Positions 35,204 through 44,311 of a stretch of 64,000 nt of DNA are shown here, piece after piece. Below the pieces are notes generated by a model. That model was not told the origin of the DNA. It ran no database searches and saw nothing but the letters and a program-made list of their open reading frames with translations. Source of the stretch: Streptomyces sp. G-G2 (GTDB lineage Bacteria; Actinomycetota; Actinomycetes; Streptomycetales; Streptomycetaceae); contig NZ_JASISO010000007.1 in NCBI RefSeq assembly GCF_030063135.1, positions 159,332 through 223,331 on the forward strand. The letters run 5' to 3'. The first letter of the stretch is position 1. The number at the start of each line of letters is the position of its first letter. A program made the translations under genes and the position numbers.

Positions 35204-36294
35204 GTGAGCGACGTAGGGGTCTGGGGCGGGGGCTCGGTGCGCTGATCCCCGCGGCGCCGCAAGAGAGGACGCCCGCGGCCGTGGGTGCGGGATCGACGTC
35301 ACCGTCGGCGGTTCCGGTGCTGACATCGGAGCGCGGGATCGCGGCGGCGAAGCTGTCCGCGCTCGCGCAGGCCGATGTTTCACGTGAAACGGAGCGAGCG
35401 GCGTCGGTCGCCGCAGAGCCGGAGACGACGGGGCTGCCCGAGGCGGCCGCGGTGCCCGGTGCGACGTTCGCCGAGCTGCCCATGGACTCGATCAAGCCGA
35501 ACCCCCGTCAGCCGCGCGAGGTGTTCGACGAGGACGCGCTGGCTGAGCTGGTCACCTCCATCCAGGAGGTGGGCCTGCTCCAGCCGGTGGTGGTGCGTCA
35601 GTCGGCTCCCGGCCGCTATGAGCTGATCATGGGCGAGCGGCGCTGGCGGGCCTGCCGGGAGGCGGGTCTGGAGCGGATTCCGGCGATCATCCGGGCGACG
35701 GACGACGAGAAGCTGCTGCTGGACGCCTTGCTGGAGAACCTGCACCGGGCTCAGCTGAACCCCCTGGAAGAGGCCGCGGCGTACGACCAACTGCTCCAGG
35801 ACTTCCACTGCACCCATGACCAGCTGGCGGACCGGATCGGGCGTTCACGCCCGCAGGTCTCCAACACGCTGCGACTGCTGAAGCTGTCGCCGTCGGTACA
35901 GCGCCGGGTGGCGGCCGGTGTGCTGTCGGCGGGTCACGCGCGGGCACTGCTGTCGGTGGAGGACTCCGAGGAGCAGGACCGGCTGGCTCACCGGATCGTG
36001 GCGGAGGGTCTGTCGGTGCGCGCGATCGAGGAGATCGTCACGCTGATGGCTTCGCAGCCGACGAGTTCGGTGAAGCCGAAGGGTCCCCGGGCGGGTGCCC
36101 GGGTGGCCCCGGCGCTGACTGATCTGGCCTCGCGGCTCTCCGACCGCTTCGAGACGCGGGTGAAGGTGGACCTCGGCCAGAAGAAGGGCAAGATCACCGT
36201 CGAGTTCGCCTCGATGGAGGATCTGGAGCGCATCCTGGGGACGCTGGCACCGGGCGAGGGCCGGGTACTGGAACAGGGCATCGCCGGGGAGTGA
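35200..36294 (+). CDS. parB: Chromosome partitioning protein ParB
   Basis: 364 aa from GTG 35200, overlapping the parA stop (GTGA). N-terminal ParA-activating motif [13 protein letters not shown]; a ~55-residue linker; CTPase/sliding-clamp domain from about 90 with [19 protein letters not shown] and [27 protein letters not shown]; helix-turn-helix [20 protein letters not shown] for parS; C-terminal dimer domain. Residues 60-64 (VSRET) are encoded by parS site 3, inside its own gene. Confidence 0.96.
   Translation: MSERRRGLGRGLGALIPAAPQERTPAAVGAGSTSPSAVPVLTSERGIAAAKLSALAQADVSRETERAASVAAEPETTGLPEAAAVPGATFAELPMDSIKPNPRQPREVFDEDALAELVTSIQEVGLLQPVVVRQSAPGRYELIMGERRWRACREAGLERIPAIIRATDDEKLLLDALLENLHRAQLNPLEEAAAYDQLLQDFHCTHDQLADRIGRSRPQVSNTLRLLKLSPSVQRRVAAGVLSAGHARALLSVEDSEEQDRLAHRIVAEGLSVRAIEEIVTLMASQPTSSVKPKGPRAGARVAPALTDLASRLSDRFETRVKVDLGQKKGKITVEFASMEDLERILGTLAPGEGRVLEQGIAGE
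35377..35390. promoter_or_regulatory. parS site 3 (inside parB)
   Basis: Exact GTTTCACGTGAAAC within parB, read as V-S-R-E-T. Confidence 0.95.
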
Positions 36295-36404
36295 CTCCCG
36301 GGCCGCCGTGGGGGCGGGTCGTGCCGGTCGGAACCACCGGTACGGTCCGCCCCTTTTGCCGTGCTCCGGTGTTCTCCGTGGGGGGCTGTGGATACGATGC
36401 GTTC

Positions 36405-37022
36405 ATGGGTCGCAGGGTCGCACCGCTCACGCTGGACAACCTCCAGGACCTGCCCAGACGTTGTCGCTCCTGTGTGTTCTGGGAGCTGGATCCCGTCAGT
36501 GCCGGGGCCGCGGCGAAGGCGGGCACGGTGGAGCGGGAGAAGGAAGCCTGGATCTCCGCGGTGCTGCTGGAGTGGGGGTCCTGTGGCCGGGTGGTCTATG
36601 TGGACGCGGTCCCGGTGGGTTTCGTGATGTACGCGCCGCCCGCCTACGTCCCCCGCGCGATGGCGTTCTCCACCAGTCCCGTCTCTCCGGACGCCGTGCA
36701 GCTGATCACGTCATGGATCGAGCCGGGGTACCAGGGGCAGGGGCTGGGCCGGGTGCTGGTGCAGACGGTCGCCAAGGACCTGCTGCGTCGGGGTTTCCGG
36801 GCCATCGAGGCCTTCGGGGACGCCCGTTGGAGGGGTCCGGCGTGCCTGCTTCCGGCGGATCATCTGCTGGCCGTCGGCTTCAAGACGGTGCGCCCGCATC
36901 CCGTGAACCCGCGGCTGCGGCTGGAGCTCCGCTCCACGCTGTCGTGGAAGGAAGACGTGGAACTGGCGCTGGACCGGTTGTTGGGCGGCGCCCGCAAGGA
37001 GCCCGCGCTGCGCCCGCTCTGA
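36405..37022 (+). CDS. GNAT-family N-acetyltransferase (205 aa)
   Basis: ATG 36405, the only ATG that keeps the usual start MGRRVAPLTLDNL. An Arg/Cys segment RRCRSCVFWELDPVS precedes the GNAT core: VVYVDAVPVGFVMYAPP, then the acetyl-CoA loop YQGQGLGRVLVQTVAKDLLR (motif Q-x-x-G-x-G/A). Substrate unknown. It follows parB by 110 bp in the same direction, the order found in S. coelicolor as I recall, and converges on trxA. Confidence 0.85.
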   Translation: MGRRVAPLTLDNLQDLPRRCRSCVFWELDPVSAGAAAKAGTVEREKEAWISAVLLEWGSCGRVVYVDAVPVGFVMYAPPAYVPRAMAFSTSPVSPDAVQLITSWIEPGYQGQGLGRVLVQTVAKDLLRRGFRAIEAFGDARWRGPACLLPADHLLAVGFKTVRPHPVNPRLRLELRSTLSWKEDVELALDRLLGGARKEPALRPL

Positions 37023-37032
37023 GAGCACGAGA

Positions 37033-37074
37033 ACGTGAAAGGGGCCGCCCCGGCCGGGGCGGCCCCTTTCACGT
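37033..37074. terminator. Bidirectional terminator between acetyltransferase and trxA
   Basis: Perfect 21-bp inverted repeat: arms 37033-37053 and 37054-37074 (ACGTGAAAGGGGCCGCCCCG...). The GTGAAAG/CTTTCAC ends resemble half a parS but are not one. Confidence 0.85.
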
Positions 37075-37094
37075 GTCCGGATGGTTCAGACGGT

Positions 37095-37439
37095 TCAGGC
37101 GACCGGCTTGATGGTCACGAAGCCGTCGAGGTCGCGCAGGATGGCGGCCTTGGGCTTGGCGCCGACGATGGTCTTGACGACCTCGCCGCCCTGGTAGACG
37201 TTCAGCGTCGGGATGGACATGACGCCGTACTTGGCGGCCGTGCCCGGGTTCTGGTCGATGTTGAGCTTGACGATCTCGATCTCGTCGCCGTACTCGGCCG
37301 CGATGGCCTCCAGGGACGGGGCGATCTGGCGGCACGGGCCGCACCATTCGGCCCAGAAGTCGACCAGGACGGGCTTGTCGCTGGCGAGGACGTCTGCGTC
37401 GAAGCTCGCGTCGGTCACGGTCTTCAAGGTGCCGGCCAC
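37095..37439 (-). CDS. trxA: Thioredoxin
   Basis: 114 aa from GTG 37439 (GAAGGAGG 6 nt upstream; an ATG at 37457 would place that site inside the gene). Redox-active W32-C33-G34-P35-C36, plus YGVMSIPTLNVYQGG with the cis-Pro. Disulfide reductant recharged by TrxB, encoded just upstream in the same operon. Confidence 0.96.
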   Translation of the reverse strand: MAGTLKTVTDASFDADVLASDKPVLVDFWAEWCGPCRQIAPSLEAIAAEYGDEIEIVKLNIDQNPGTAAKYGVMSIPTLNVYQGGEVVKTIVGAKPKAAILRDLDGFVTIKPVA

Positions 37440-37494
37440 AGCGGCCTCCTTCATCTCTGCGGGGTGTGGGGTGTGGGGTGGTGCTGTAAGGGGG

Positions 37495-38454
37495 TCAGAC
37501 GGCCGCGGAAGCGTGCTCGGCGTCCGCGAGGGCGGCCAGGAAACGCTCGGCGTCGAGGGCGGCGGAGCAGCCCGTGCCTGCGGCGGTGATGGCCTGACGG
37601 TAGGTGTGGTCGACCACGTCACCAGCGCCGAACACGCCGGTCACGTTGGTGCGGGTGGAGGGGGCGTCGACTTTGAGGTAGCCCTCTCCGTCCAGCTCCA
37701 GCTGGCCCTTGAAGAGTTCGGTGCGCGGGTCGTGGCCGACGGCGATGAAGAGGCCGGTCACGGGCAGCTCGGAGGTCTCACCGGTTTTGGTGTTGCGCAG
37801 GGTCAGACCGGCCAGCTTCGGGTCACCGTGGATCGCGGCGACCTCGCTGTCCCAGGCGAACTTGATCTTCGGGTCGGCGAAGGCGCGGTCCTGCATGGTC
37901 TTGGAGGCGCGCAGGCTGTCACGGCGGTGGATGATCGTGACGGACTTGGCGAACCGGGACAGGAAGGTGGCCTCCTCCATCGCGGTGTCGCCGCCGCCGA
38001 CGACGGCGATGTCCTGGTCCTTGAAGAAGAACCCGTCGCAGGTGGCGCACCAGGAGACACCGCGGCCGGAGAGCGCGTCCTCGTTGGGCAGGCCCAGCTT
38101 GCGGTGCTGGGAGCCCGTGGTGACGATGACGGCCTTGGCGCGGTGCACCGTCCCCGCGGTGTCGGTGACGGTCTTGATCTCACCGGTGAGGTCGACGGAG
38201 ACGATGTCGTCCGGGATCAGCTCGGCGCCGAAGCGCTCGGCCTGGTCGCGCATGTTGTCCATGAGGTCGGGACCCATGATGCCGTCACGGAAGCCGGGGA
38301 AGTTCTCGACCTCGGTGGTGTTCATGAGCGCACCGCCCGCGGTGACCGCGCCCTCGAAGACGAGAGGCTTGAGCGAGGCACGTGCGGTGTACAGGGCGGC
38401 CGTGTAACCGGCCGGCCCGGAGCCGATGATGATCACGTTTCGTACGTCGCTCAC
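37495..38454 (-). CDS. trxB: Thioredoxin reductase
   Basis: 319 aa from GTG 38454 (GAGGAAAG upstream). FAD site [14 protein letters not shown] (8-21); NADPH site [12 protein letters not shown]; redox pair C136-A-T-C139; FAD/ribityl motif [10 protein letters not shown]. Reduces thioredoxin with NADPH. 55 bp before trxA. SigM and SigR-type control of such genes is known in the genus, but no matching promoter was identified here. Confidence 0.96.
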   Translation of the reverse strand: MSDVRNVIIIGSGPAGYTAALYTARASLKPLVFEGAVTAGGALMNTTEVENFPGFRDGIMGPDLMDNMRDQAERFGAELIPDDIVSVDLTGEIKTVTDTAGTVHRAKAVIVTTGSQHRKLGLPNEDALSGRGVSWCATCDGFFFKDQDIAVVGGGDTAMEEATFLSRFAKSVTIIHRRDSLRASKTMQDRAFADPKIKFAWDSEVAAIHGDPKLAGLTLRNTKTGETSELPVTGLFIAVGHDPRTELFKGQLELDGEGYLKVDAPSTRTNVTGVFGAGDVVDHTYRQAITAAGTGCSAALDAERFLAALADAEHASAAV

Positions 38455-38579
38455 GGGTACTTTCCTCGTCTCTACGGACTGCTTGTTGCCTACCGGGGGG
38501 CCGGTGCGGACTCTCACCCCACCCAACGGATCCTACGGCGCGAGCATTCCCGAGTTGTCCCCACGGCGTCCGGAAGCCG

Positions 38580-39509
38580 TCAGAGGCGTGCGTAGGTGCT
38601 GGTCAGTAGCACCTTCCCGGCGCCCGCGCCGGGGCTGTCCGCGCAAGTGGAATCGACCAGATAGGCATCCACCCGCCCGGGATCACCGGGGTGCGGGAGG
38701 ACGAGCAGGCGGACGGGAGCCCCCCGGTAGGTGCCCTGGCCCGTGGCGAGCGGTGCCTCGGAGCGCCCGGTGCCGTCCTGGACGCAGCGCGGGACCGCGT
38801 CCGGTTCCTGGCGGTTCTGGGGCGCGACGCCCTCCGGTGAGGTGTTCTGAAGTCCCGGAGTGCGCTGCTGCTCGGAGCTCTGGCCGGTGCCACCCGCTGC
38901 GGCGAGCAGTTGCTGGACGGCGGACGGCAGGTTCTGGGCGGAGTACTCCCCGGGGGCCGTGGGCTCGGCCAGGGCGCTCGCGGCGTCCTTCCGGGCGGAG
39001 GTGTCCGGTGAGGTCGAGGACTGCAGGCCGGTGAAGAGGAGGACTCCGAGGGCGCAGGCGGCCGCTCCGGCGAGAGCGGTCAGCACGGCTGTGCGCCGTC
39101 GGGCGCGCCGGCGTCCCGGGCCGGTGGCACCCGAGGGGCGGCCCTCGGGAGCGCGCGTGGCGGGAGATGTTTCACGTGAAACGTTGGGCGTCGCGTCGTG
39201 GGCAGGGGCGGACAGGGGCCGTGGAGCGGGGGGCCGGGCGTCGAGCAGGGCCTCGGCGGCGAGGGCGGCGTCGATCCGGCCCGCGATGTCCACGGGCATC
39301 CGGGGCGGCCCCGGGAGGGTGCCCAGGAGGGAGCGGATCTCCTCCAGGGAGGCCTGGACGTCGGCGCACAGCGCGCAGCCGGTCAGGTGGTGCCGTACTT
39401 CGGACGTACGGGAGGGAGAGAGCAGCCCCTCGGAGAGTTCGGAGATCTCGGAGACCTCCGGGTGCCGGATCGTTCCGGTCGCGCCGGTCATGCCGGTCGT
39501 GGGGGTCAT
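38580..39509 (-). CDS. Membrane anti-sigma factor with zinc-binding motif (SigM partner)
   Basis: 309 aa. ATG 39509 overlaps the sigM stop (ATGA). N-terminal zinc anti-sigma motif H41-x3-C45-x2-C48 (HLTGCALCAD); helix 55-90; one membrane helix about 140-162 after a run of Arg; outer C-terminal domain about 163-309 with two Cys (RCVQDG, STCADS). Holds SigM inactive at the membrane until a signal, by analogy with paired anti-sigma factors. Residues 110-114 (VSRET) are encoded by parS site 4. Confidence 0.88.
   Translation of the reverse strand: MTPTTGMTGATGTIRHPEVSEISELSEGLLSPSRTSEVRHHLTGCALCADVQASLEEIRSLLGTLPGPPRMPVDIAGRIDAALAAEALLDARPPAPRPLSAPAHDATPNVSRETSPATRAPEGRPSGATGPGRRRARRRTAVLTALAGAAACALGVLLFTGLQSSTSPDTSARKDAASALAEPTAPGEYSAQNLPSAVQQLLAAAGGTGQSSEQQRTPGLQNTSPEGVAPQNRQEPDAVPRCVQDGTGRSEAPLATGQGTYRGAPVRLLVLPHPGDPGRVDAYLVDSTCADSPGAGAGKVLLTSTYARL
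39169..39182. promoter_or_regulatory. parS site 4 (inside anti-sigma gene)
   Basis: Exact GTTTCACGTGAAAC, read in the minus-strand gene as V-S-R-E-T. Confidence 0.95.
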
Positions 39510-40201
39510 GTTCGTCCACCTCCGCCCTTCACCGCGTCTGGGTCTGTGTGCGTGGGGTCTGCCGCAGGTGGGACGGATGTCCCCCGCGTCCGGTTCCTTC
39601 CCCGCTCGGCGGCGGTGTTATCCCCGGTATCGGCGCGCAGATGAGTGAGGAGGGGGACGAGTTTCGCCCGGCCGCGGGCGCACCGGCTCTTGACGGTCCC
39701 AGTGGGCACGTCGAGGACCCTGGCGGCCTCGGCGACGGGGTATCCCTGCATGTCGACGAGGACGAGGGCGGCGCGCTGATCGGCGGGGAGGGTGGCCAGA
39801 GCGGCCAGGAGCTGCCGGTGGAGGTCATGGCGTTCCGCCGGGGCCTCGGCGGACTCGTGAGGCTCCAGAAGGCGTTCCAGGCGCTCGGTGTCGTCGAGCG
39901 GTGTGGTCCTGCGCGAGGCTGACTTGCGTGCCCGGTCCAGGCAGGCGTTGACCGTGATCCGGTGCAGCCAGGTGGTGACGGCGGACTCGCCGCGGAAGGT
40001 GTGCGCGGCCCGGTAGGCCGACACGAGGGCGTCCTGGACGGCGTCGGCGGCCTCTTCGCGGTCGCCGAGGGTGCGCAGGGCCACGGCCCACAGCCGGTCT
40101 CGGTGACGACGTACGAGCTCACCGAAGGCGTGGGGGTCTCCGGCGGCGTGCAGGGCCAGGAGTTCCTGATCGCTGCTGCCGCCGGGTGCGGCGTGGTCCA
40201 A
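39506..40201 (-). CDS. sigM: ECF RNA polymerase sigma factor SigM
   Basis: 231 aa if it starts at TTG 40201, which has GGGGAGGGG upstream; no ATG or GTG gives the expected SSDQELLALHAAGD start. Region 2: AFGELVRRHRDRLWAVALRT then DREEAADAVQDALVSAYRAA; region 2.4 TWLHRITVNACLDRARK; region 4: LVLVDMQGYPVAEAARVLDV, then GTVKSRCARGRAKL. Pro/Thr-rich tail. Directs RNA polymerase to its regulon, in relatives linked to osmotic and oxidative stress and sporulation. Confidence 0.9.
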   Translation of the reverse strand: MDHAAPGGSSDQELLALHAAGDPHAFGELVRRHRDRLWAVALRTLGDREEAADAVQDALVSAYRAAHTFRGESAVTTWLHRITVNACLDRARKSASRRTTPLDDTERLERLLEPHESAEAPAERHDLHRQLLAALATLPADQRAALVLVDMQGYPVAEAARVLDVPTGTVKSRCARGRAKLVPLLTHLRADTGDNTAAERGRNRTRGTSVPPAADPTHTDPDAVKGGGGRT

Positions 40202-40227
40202 CGGTGAGCCCCTCCCCTGCTGTGGCC

Positions 40228-41973
40228 TCAGCCCGAGAACTTCACATCCGTGATCGCCTGCTTGTACCCCTCGCTGCTGTACTGGTCGGTGCCGGACCAG
40301 GGCATCGCGGTGATCCAGACGAGGACGTAGCGCGTCTTGACGGGCTTGTCCGTGGTCAGGCTCAGACCGTTCTCCGAGGTGGTCCCGGTGGCGATCTTCT
40401 TCATGGAGCCCACCGGGGTCGACGACGACGTGGAGTCCGCCGCGTACAGGGTGGCCGTGGTGTGCTTGCCCGCGAACCGCAGCGCTATCGACGCGGCGGA
40501 GACCTCCTGCTCGGAACCGAGGTCGTAGACGATGCCGACGCCGGCCTTGTAGTCGGCCTTCATCTCGGGCCCGTCGTGGAAGCTCTTGGTCCGCCAGTAG
40601 CTGGAGGCGTCCCCGTCGTAGGTGCTGGCCACGCCCGTGGGGTCCTGGGGCGTGCCGTCCGGGTAGTACTCCCGCGCTGCCTTGATGGCCAACGGGCCCG
40701 GGGTCTTCTTCGCCGGGGTGTCGTCGCCCTTGGGCTGAGGGGCCTGCTGGTTCCCGCTGCCCTGGTTGCTGCGGAGGAGGGTGTCGGCGAGCTGCCAGCT
40801 GCCGAGGCCGAGGGCGGCGATGAGCAGGGCGGCGACACCCCACTTGAGCACCCGGCCGGTGCGGCTCTGGAGCGGGGGCGGCGGCGGGACGGCGGCCAGC
40901 GGTGTCACGGTGGTGGCACCGTTGTGCGCCGCGGGACGGCCGTAGCTGCCCTGCTGGTAGGTCGTGTGCTGGTACTCGGGCGGGGCGGTGAAGACGGGCT
41001 CCGGCGGCTTGATGCGAGGCATCGCGGCGACGGCCTTGGCCAGCTCTTCGGGGGTGGTGCAGGCGGGTTCCTGACGGGAGGCGGTGGCCCCGTCGTTGGC
41101 GAGCGCGCGCATGGCGAGTTCACCCAGGCCCCGGTGCACGCCCGCACGGACCTGGTCCGGGGCGATCAGGCCGACGCCCTTGGGCAGGCCGGTGAGGCCG
41201 TAGGCGTCGTTCTCGTAGGGCCAGCGCTGCGTGAGGGAGGCGTACAGGAGCGCGCCGATCGCCTCGGTGTCCGCGCGCTGCGGGGTCTCACTGGTGATGC
41301 CGCGCAGCGCGGCGTTCACGGCGAGGCCGCGGATGCGGTACTGGCCCGTGGAGGTGCGCAGTATGGCGCTCGGGGTGAGCCGCAGGTGGGCCAGGCCCTC
41401 GCGGTGGGCCGCCGTCATGGCCTGGGAGATCTGGCTGACGAGCTGGTAGGCCTCGTGCGGCTCCAGCGGGCCCGCGGCTAGCAGGGCCGTCAGCTCGGTG
41501 GCGTCGGGCAGCCATTCGTGGACGACGTAGACGAGGTCGTTCTCCTCCACGGCGTCGAGGACCTGGACGAACCGGGGGTCACCGAGCAGGGCGGAGGAGC
41601 GGGCCGCCGCCAGTACCGAACGGCCTCGGGGGTGGTCGGCGGGCAGCAGGTGGACGCCCACGGCACGGCGCAGCTTCTCGTCCATCGCACGCCAGCTGCT
41701 GAATCCGTCCAGACGGGTGACGCACTCCTCGAGCCGGTAGCGTCTGGCGAGCTTGTGACCGCTGTGCAGTTCGGGAGCGGCGGTCGGCGCCGTGCTCTTG
41801 GTGCTCGCCTTGCCGTTCTCCGGTTCGCCGTCCGATGCGGGCATCAGTCCGTCCGAGGGTCGTCCGTTGTGGTGCTGCACCCCGTCGGCCGTGACCTTGG
41901 CCGCCTCGGCGACCGGCGGCTCCTCGCCGCTGTTGTCGGCCACGTCGACGGCAGCCGTGCTACGTTCCGCCAC
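40228..41973 (-). CDS. Membrane pseudokinase with discoidin-like C-terminal domain (581 aa)
   Basis: GTG 41973 chosen (CAGGAACGACG upstream); GTG 42042 is an alternative. Residues about 70-330 follow a Ser/Thr kinase fold but are catalytically dead: the ATP Lys is His108 (VGVHLL), the HRDLKPxN loop is HLRLTPSAI (196-204, no Asp, no Asn), and DFG is missing. A Pro-rich linker, one membrane helix about 375-397, then an outer domain (STYDGDASSYWRTKSF, IVYDLGSEQEVSAASIALRF) resembling galactose-binding/discoidin folds. In mycobacteria these parts are fused to the C-terminus of MurJ (MviN); here they are a separate gene just after murJ, so a partner role in lipid II flipping is likely. Confidence 0.85.
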   Translation of the reverse strand: MAERSTAAVDVADNSGEEPPVAEAAKVTADGVQHHNGRPSDGLMPASDGEPENGKASTKSTAPTAAPELHSGHKLARRYRLEECVTRLDGFSSWRAMDEKLRRAVGVHLLPADHPRGRSVLAAARSSALLGDPRFVQVLDAVEENDLVYVVHEWLPDATELTALLAAGPLEPHEAYQLVSQISQAMTAAHREGLAHLRLTPSAILRTSTGQYRIRGLAVNAALRGITSETPQRADTEAIGALLYASLTQRWPYENDAYGLTGLPKGVGLIAPDQVRAGVHRGLGELAMRALANDGATASRQEPACTTPEELAKAVAAMPRIKPPEPVFTAPPEYQHTTYQQGSYGRPAAHNGATTVTPLAAVPPPPPLQSRTGRVLKWGVAALLIAALGLGSWQLADTLLRSNQGSGNQQAPQPKGDDTPAKKTPGPLAIKAAREYYPDGTPQDPTGVASTYDGDASSYWRTKSFHDGPEMKADYKAGVGIVYDLGSEQEVSAASIALRFAGKHTTATLYAADSTSSSTPVGSMKKIATGTTSENGLSLTTDKPVKTRYVLVWITAMPWSGTDQYSSEGYKQAITDVKFSG

Positions 41974-42090
41974 CGTCGTTCCTGCCTCCCCATCCGTTAC
42001 GCGCTGTCGGCCGGTCCGCGAGGCCGTGCCAATTGTGCCCACAGTCCGACGCTATGCACGACACGCTAGGGGGGCCGATGGTTGTGCGCA

Positions 42091-44265
42091 TCAGCGCCCC
42101 AGACGTCCGCGCACCATTCCGACCATGGCGTTGAGCTCCTCGATCCGCATCCGCTTGGCGGCGATGAGGAATACCGCCGCCAGAGCGATCCCACCGGCCA
42201 CCAGGGAAGCCAGGGAACCGGTCACTCCGCTGCCGAGCAGCCGAGTGATACCGAAGGCGACGCCACCACCCACGACGGCGGCGGGAACACAGGCTCCGGC
42301 GAGGCGGGCGTAGGTCCGCATCACGTGGGTGCCGTCCAGGTCGCCGCCCAGCTTGGTGCGCAGGCGGCGCCAGGCGACGCCCACGCCCGCCGTGTAGCCC
42401 AGACCGTAGGCGGCGGCCATGCCGACCACGGCCCACCGGGCGGGCAGCACCAGGAACGCGGCGACGGAGACCGCCGCGTTGACGCCGGCGACGATGCAGG
42501 TGTTGTAGAAGGGGGTCCGGGTGTCCTCGTAGGCGTAGAACCCGCGCAGGACGACGTACTGCACCGAGTACGGGATGAGCCCGAGGCCGAAGGCCATCAG
42601 CACGTAGCCGATGTTCTGGGCGCCGGAGCCGGAGCCCGCGTAGAGCAGCGTGGCCATTGGGACACCGAGCGCGAGGAACGCGAAGGCGCAGGGCACGATC
42701 GCGACCGCCGAGGTGCGCAGCCCGTAGGAGATGTCGTCGCGGACCGCGGAGACGTCCCCGTCGTGGGCCGAGCGGGAGATCCGCGGCAGGACGGCCGTCA
42801 TGACGGAGACAGTGATGATGGCCTGCGGCATCTGCCACAGCAGCAGCGCGTAGTTGTAGGCGGTGATGCCGGTACCCGGGTGGCCCTGCTTCTCGGCCAC
42901 GGATCCGGCCCAGGTGGCGAGCTGGGTGACGACGACCAGGCCGACCTGGTTGGCCAGGACGAAGAAGAACGTCCACTTGGCCAGACCGGCGGCCTTGCCG
43001 AGGCCGTGGCCCTTCCAGTCGAAGCGCAGCTTCGGGGTGAATCCCGCGTCCCGCAGGTACGGGAGCATCGCCAGGGCCTGAACGGTGAGACCCAGCAGGG
43101 TGCCCAGACCCAGCAGCCGGACGCCGTCGGCGGTGACGGTGGCGGCGTTGACACCGGAGGTGGTGAACCCGCCGAAGGCCCAGATGAAGGCGCCGAAGGT
43201 GGCGATGACGACCACGTTGTTGAGGACGGGGGTCCACATCATCGCGCCGAACCGGCCGCGGGCGTTGAGGATCTGGCCGAGGACCACGTGCACGCCCATG
43301 AAGAACATGGTGGGCAGGCAGTAGCGGGCGAAGGCGACCGCGACGTCCATCTGCGCGGGATCCGAGGCGATCTTCGGCGACATCATCGTGATGAACAGCG
43401 GTGCCGCGAGCACGCACACGGTGGTGATACCGGCCAGCAGGACCACGACGAGGGTCAGCAGCCGGTTGGCGTAGGCCTCTCCCCCGTCGTCGTCGTTCTT
43501 CATGGCCCGGACCAGCTGCGGGATGAAGACCGCGTTGAGGGCACCGCCGCCGACGAGGACGTAGATCATCGTCGGCAGGGTGTTGGCGATCTGGTAGGTG
43601 TCGTTGAAGGTGCCGACACCGATCGCACCGGCGATGACCAGGGTCCGCAGGAAGCCCGTCAGCCGCGAGACGATCGTGCCCGCCGCCATGAGCGCGCTGG
43701 ACTTGAGCAGGCTCGAAGCGCGCCCGGCGGGCTTGCCGGGCGCGGGCGCGGCGACGGGGGCGTCCTCCGCCAGCGTGCGGGGAGCCGCCTGCTGGTCCCG
43801 GTAGAGGTGTGCGAAGGCGTCCGGCTCGGCCTGCTCGTCGGTGGCCCTGGTGACGAGGGAGTCGACGCCGACGAACTGGGTGGTGGTCGCGTGGTCGCCG
43901 TAGGGCAGGTGGCGGGAGGGACCGTCCGGTTCGGGCGGCGGGGTCTGCGCCCACACCCGGGGGTCCGGGGAGTACACGGGAGCCGCCGGAGCCGCGTACA
44001 GCGGCCCGGGCTCCTGGTATGTGCCCGGGGGCGGCGGCGGGTGCGACGACCGGTCGTAGAGGACCTCGGCGACCGGGTCCTGGGCCGAGAGGTCCTGGGA
44101 CCGGTACGGATCGTAGTCGTAGGCATCCTGCACATACGGGTCGTGTTCCGGCCCGGCGGCAGGCGGAGGAGCCTGCCCCGGTACCGGGGTGCCCGGCGCA
44201 GTGCCCTGGGCGGGCGCGGGACCGCCAGCGCCCTGCACGCGGTCACCGTCGTACGGCGCGTTCAT
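42091..44265 (-). CDS. murJ: Lipid II flippase MurJ
   Basis: 724 aa from ATG 44265. A Pro/Tyr/Asp-rich cytoplasmic extension of about 185 residues precedes the MATE-like MurJ core of 14 membrane helices (first near SSALMAAGTIVSRLTGFLRT, the signature). QILNARGRFGAMMWTPVLNN and SVQYVVLRGFYAYEDTRTPF are typical family motifs. Flips lipid II across the membrane for peptidoglycan synthesis. Same operon as the pseudokinase downstream and the DUF6049 gene upstream. Confidence 0.94.
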   Translation of the reverse strand: MNAPYDGDRVQGAGGPAPAQGTAPGTPVPGQAPPPAAGPEHDPYVQDAYDYDPYRSQDLSAQDPVAEVLYDRSSHPPPPPGTYQEPGPLYAAPAAPVYSPDPRVWAQTPPPEPDGPSRHLPYGDHATTTQFVGVDSLVTRATDEQAEPDAFAHLYRDQQAAPRTLAEDAPVAAPAPGKPAGRASSLLKSSALMAAGTIVSRLTGFLRTLVIAGAIGVGTFNDTYQIANTLPTMIYVLVGGGALNAVFIPQLVRAMKNDDDGGEAYANRLLTLVVVLLAGITTVCVLAAPLFITMMSPKIASDPAQMDVAVAFARYCLPTMFFMGVHVVLGQILNARGRFGAMMWTPVLNNVVVIATFGAFIWAFGGFTTSGVNAATVTADGVRLLGLGTLLGLTVQALAMLPYLRDAGFTPKLRFDWKGHGLGKAAGLAKWTFFFVLANQVGLVVVTQLATWAGSVAEKQGHPGTGITAYNYALLLWQMPQAIITVSVMTAVLPRISRSAHDGDVSAVRDDISYGLRTSAVAIVPCAFAFLALGVPMATLLYAGSGSGAQNIGYVLMAFGLGLIPYSVQYVVLRGFYAYEDTRTPFYNTCIVAGVNAAVSVAAFLVLPARWAVVGMAAAYGLGYTAGVGVAWRRLRTKLGGDLDGTHVMRTYARLAGACVPAAVVGGGVAFGITRLLGSGVTGSLASLVAGGIALAAVFLIAAKRMRIEELNAMVGMVRGRLGR

Positions 44266-44311
44266 CGAAACCCCACCTCATCGTCCCCAGGCCGACCGGC
44301 CACGGCGTCGC

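Noticed and set aside
37033..37074. Tenth parS site
   Set aside because: Only GTGAAAG/CTTTCAC ends resemble parS; the sequence is a terminator stem, not GTTTCACGTGAAAC.
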